From positions 151,728 to 215,727 of the forward strand of contig JAIOPH010000002.1 of assembly GCA_021414005.1 (NCBI GenBank): DNA of 64,000 nucleotides, read 5' to 3'. The position numbers were made by a program, and so were the translations under genes. Under the pieces are notes generated by a model that was given only the letters and a program-made list of their open reading frames with translations, ran no database searches and was not told where the DNA came from. Positions 63,021-64,000 of the stretch are shown here, one piece after another. This DNA comes from Chthoniobacter sp. (GTDB taxonomy: Bacteria > Verrucomicrobiota > Verrucomicrobiia > Chthoniobacterales > Chthoniobacteraceae). Within the stretch, counting starts at the first letter, position 1. Each line of letters starts with the position of its first letter.

Positions 63021-63135
63021 GCCTAACGACCTCAAGCTGAGCGACTGCCCCGCGCGGCGCGACGGCTGCGTGGGCGAAGGCGGCGGAGCAGCCGGCGTGA
63101 CGCGCGGGGCAGTTCGCTCCAGCGCTTGGTTAGGC
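63021..63135 (-). repeat. attC-like site E (115 bp)
   Basis: GCCTAAC (63021-63027) to GTTAGGC (63129-63135), a near-copy of site B. It is the highest-coordinate site; the IS30 gene begins about 100 bp beyond it. Confidence 0.85.
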
Positions 63136-63231
63136 GACGCGAATTCACGAAGTAAGTGCAACACGAGGCGCATGGTGGGAGGAAGAGGAAGAAGGTCTCG
63201 AATGGCGGGGAACTCTGGCAGGAGGATGGTC

Positions 63232-64000
63232 ATGAAATACCGACAACTCAATGCAGAAGAACGGAGCGTGCTGGCGGCGTTGCGGACGCTGGGGCTGAAC
63301 AAAGCGGAGATCGCGCGCGAATTGGGCCGGCACCGGAGCACGGTGGGGCGGGAACTGAAGCGCAACTGCGCGCCGTATGATGGAGGTTACCGTTCGAGGC
63401 GGGCGCATCAGCGGGCGCATGCGCGGCGCTACCGTTCGCGACGCAACAGCCAGTTTGGGCGAGCGGAGTGGGAGCGGGTGGAAGAGTTGTTGAAGGAGGA
63501 GTGGAGTCCCGAGCAAGTGTCGGGGCACCTGGGAGTGACGCGGGAGCTGGCGATCAGCCACGAGACGATCTACCGGCACGTCTGGCGGGACCTGAAGGCT
63601 GGGGGCAGCCTCCACCTGCACCTGCGTTGCGCCCGCAAGCAGTGTCGCAAACGCTACGGGAGGTATGACAGCCGAGGGCGACTGGCCGGGAAGAGGATGA
63701 TCGGCGAGCGTCCCACAGCGGTCGAGCGGCGCGGTCGGACGGGGCATTGGGAGATCGACACGATGATGGGCGAGAGTCTCGGGGAGAGTAGCGACTGCAT
63801 CCTGACCCTGGTCGAACGCAAGACCGGCTACGTGCTGATCGGGAAGTTGAAGGCGCGAACCGCCGCTGAAGCCAACCGGGTGCTGCTGGAGCTGATGGAG
63901 CGGCATCCCGGCCGCGTGCGGACGATCACCGCGGACAACGGAACCGAGTTCCATTGGTATGGAAAAATCGAAGCGGTGAGCCCAGTGAAGTTCTACTTTG
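63232..64000 (+). mobile_element. IS30-family transposase (3' end off window)
   Basis: 256 codons visible from MKYRQLNAEERSVLAALRTLGLNKAEIARELGRHRSTVGREL, the IS30 HTH. The DDE domain shows the first Asp in GHWEIDTMMG and the second in ITADNGTEFHWYG; the Glu lies beyond the window. A GGAGG ribosome site is 6 bases before the ATG. The left terminal repeat is probably between 63136 and 63175, where AGTAAGTGCAACAC resembles IS30-type ends, but it cannot be confirmed without the right end. Confidence 0.92.

Overview
The window looks like a high-GC genome of the Verrucomicrobia (PVC group). It has autotransporter-type beta-strand repeat proteins, a PEP-CTERM protein, DUF1549/DUF1553 and DUF1501 proteins, a PVC-type cytochrome fused to a ThuA domain, and many secreted glycosidases and esterases. 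I see no tRNA, rRNA or housekeeping locus in 64 kb, so this may be an accessory replicon or a large island.

Layout. (1) 1-16.6 kb, minus strand: a deoxyhexose-glycan operon made of a beta-helix/repeat protein, a GH106-like alpha-L-rhamnosidase, an L-fucose/L-arabinose isomerase family protein, a RhaT-like symporter, a DUF5703/GH95-like hydrolase and a second, very large repeat protein cut by the window edge. (2) 16.9-19.7 kb, plus strand: a secreted-sensor histidine kinase and a LuxR-type regulator. A 21-bp sequence centred on GACATG-AA-CATGTC lies in the kinase/operon intergenic region and again upstream of the last repeat protein. (3) 19.7-30.7 kb: a plasmid-type module with a tandem winged-helix Rep candidate and 22-bp iterons, ParA, ParB and two perfect parS-like palindromes, an ArdC-like antirestriction protein, small element genes, a 142-bp nested inverted repeat (oriT or structured RNA candidate), a replication-relaxation family protein, a VirD4-like coupling ATPase and a VapBC-type toxin-antitoxin operon.

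(4) 30.9-50.2 kb: catabolic cargo. It holds two isochorismatase-like hydrolases, an MFS permease, an enolase-superfamily dehydratase, a ThuA/PVC cytochrome, a tandem esterase, DUF1549/DUF1553 and DUF1501 proteins, a GH29 alpha-L-fucosidase and an SGNH esterase. Many of these genes are coupled by ATGA overlaps. (5) 50.2-59.6 kb: more mobile-element backbone. A truncated nuclease-like gene, a CHC2/Toprim primase, RadC, membrane proteins (one frameshifted), a second large coupling ATPase with a nuclease-like tail, and a large serine recombinase at the right end.

(6) 59.6-63.1 kb: an integron cassette array with five full attC-like sites and one half site. The cassettes encode a GyrI-like protein, a PEP-CTERM lectin-like protein, two membrane proteins and an HNH protein. 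attC asymmetry orients the array on the minus strand, and no integron integrase is visible. An IS30-family transposase gene follows and runs off the right edge. The simplest reading is a sugar-catabolic region next to, or carried by, an integrated plasmid or conjugative element whose right end abuts an integron array.
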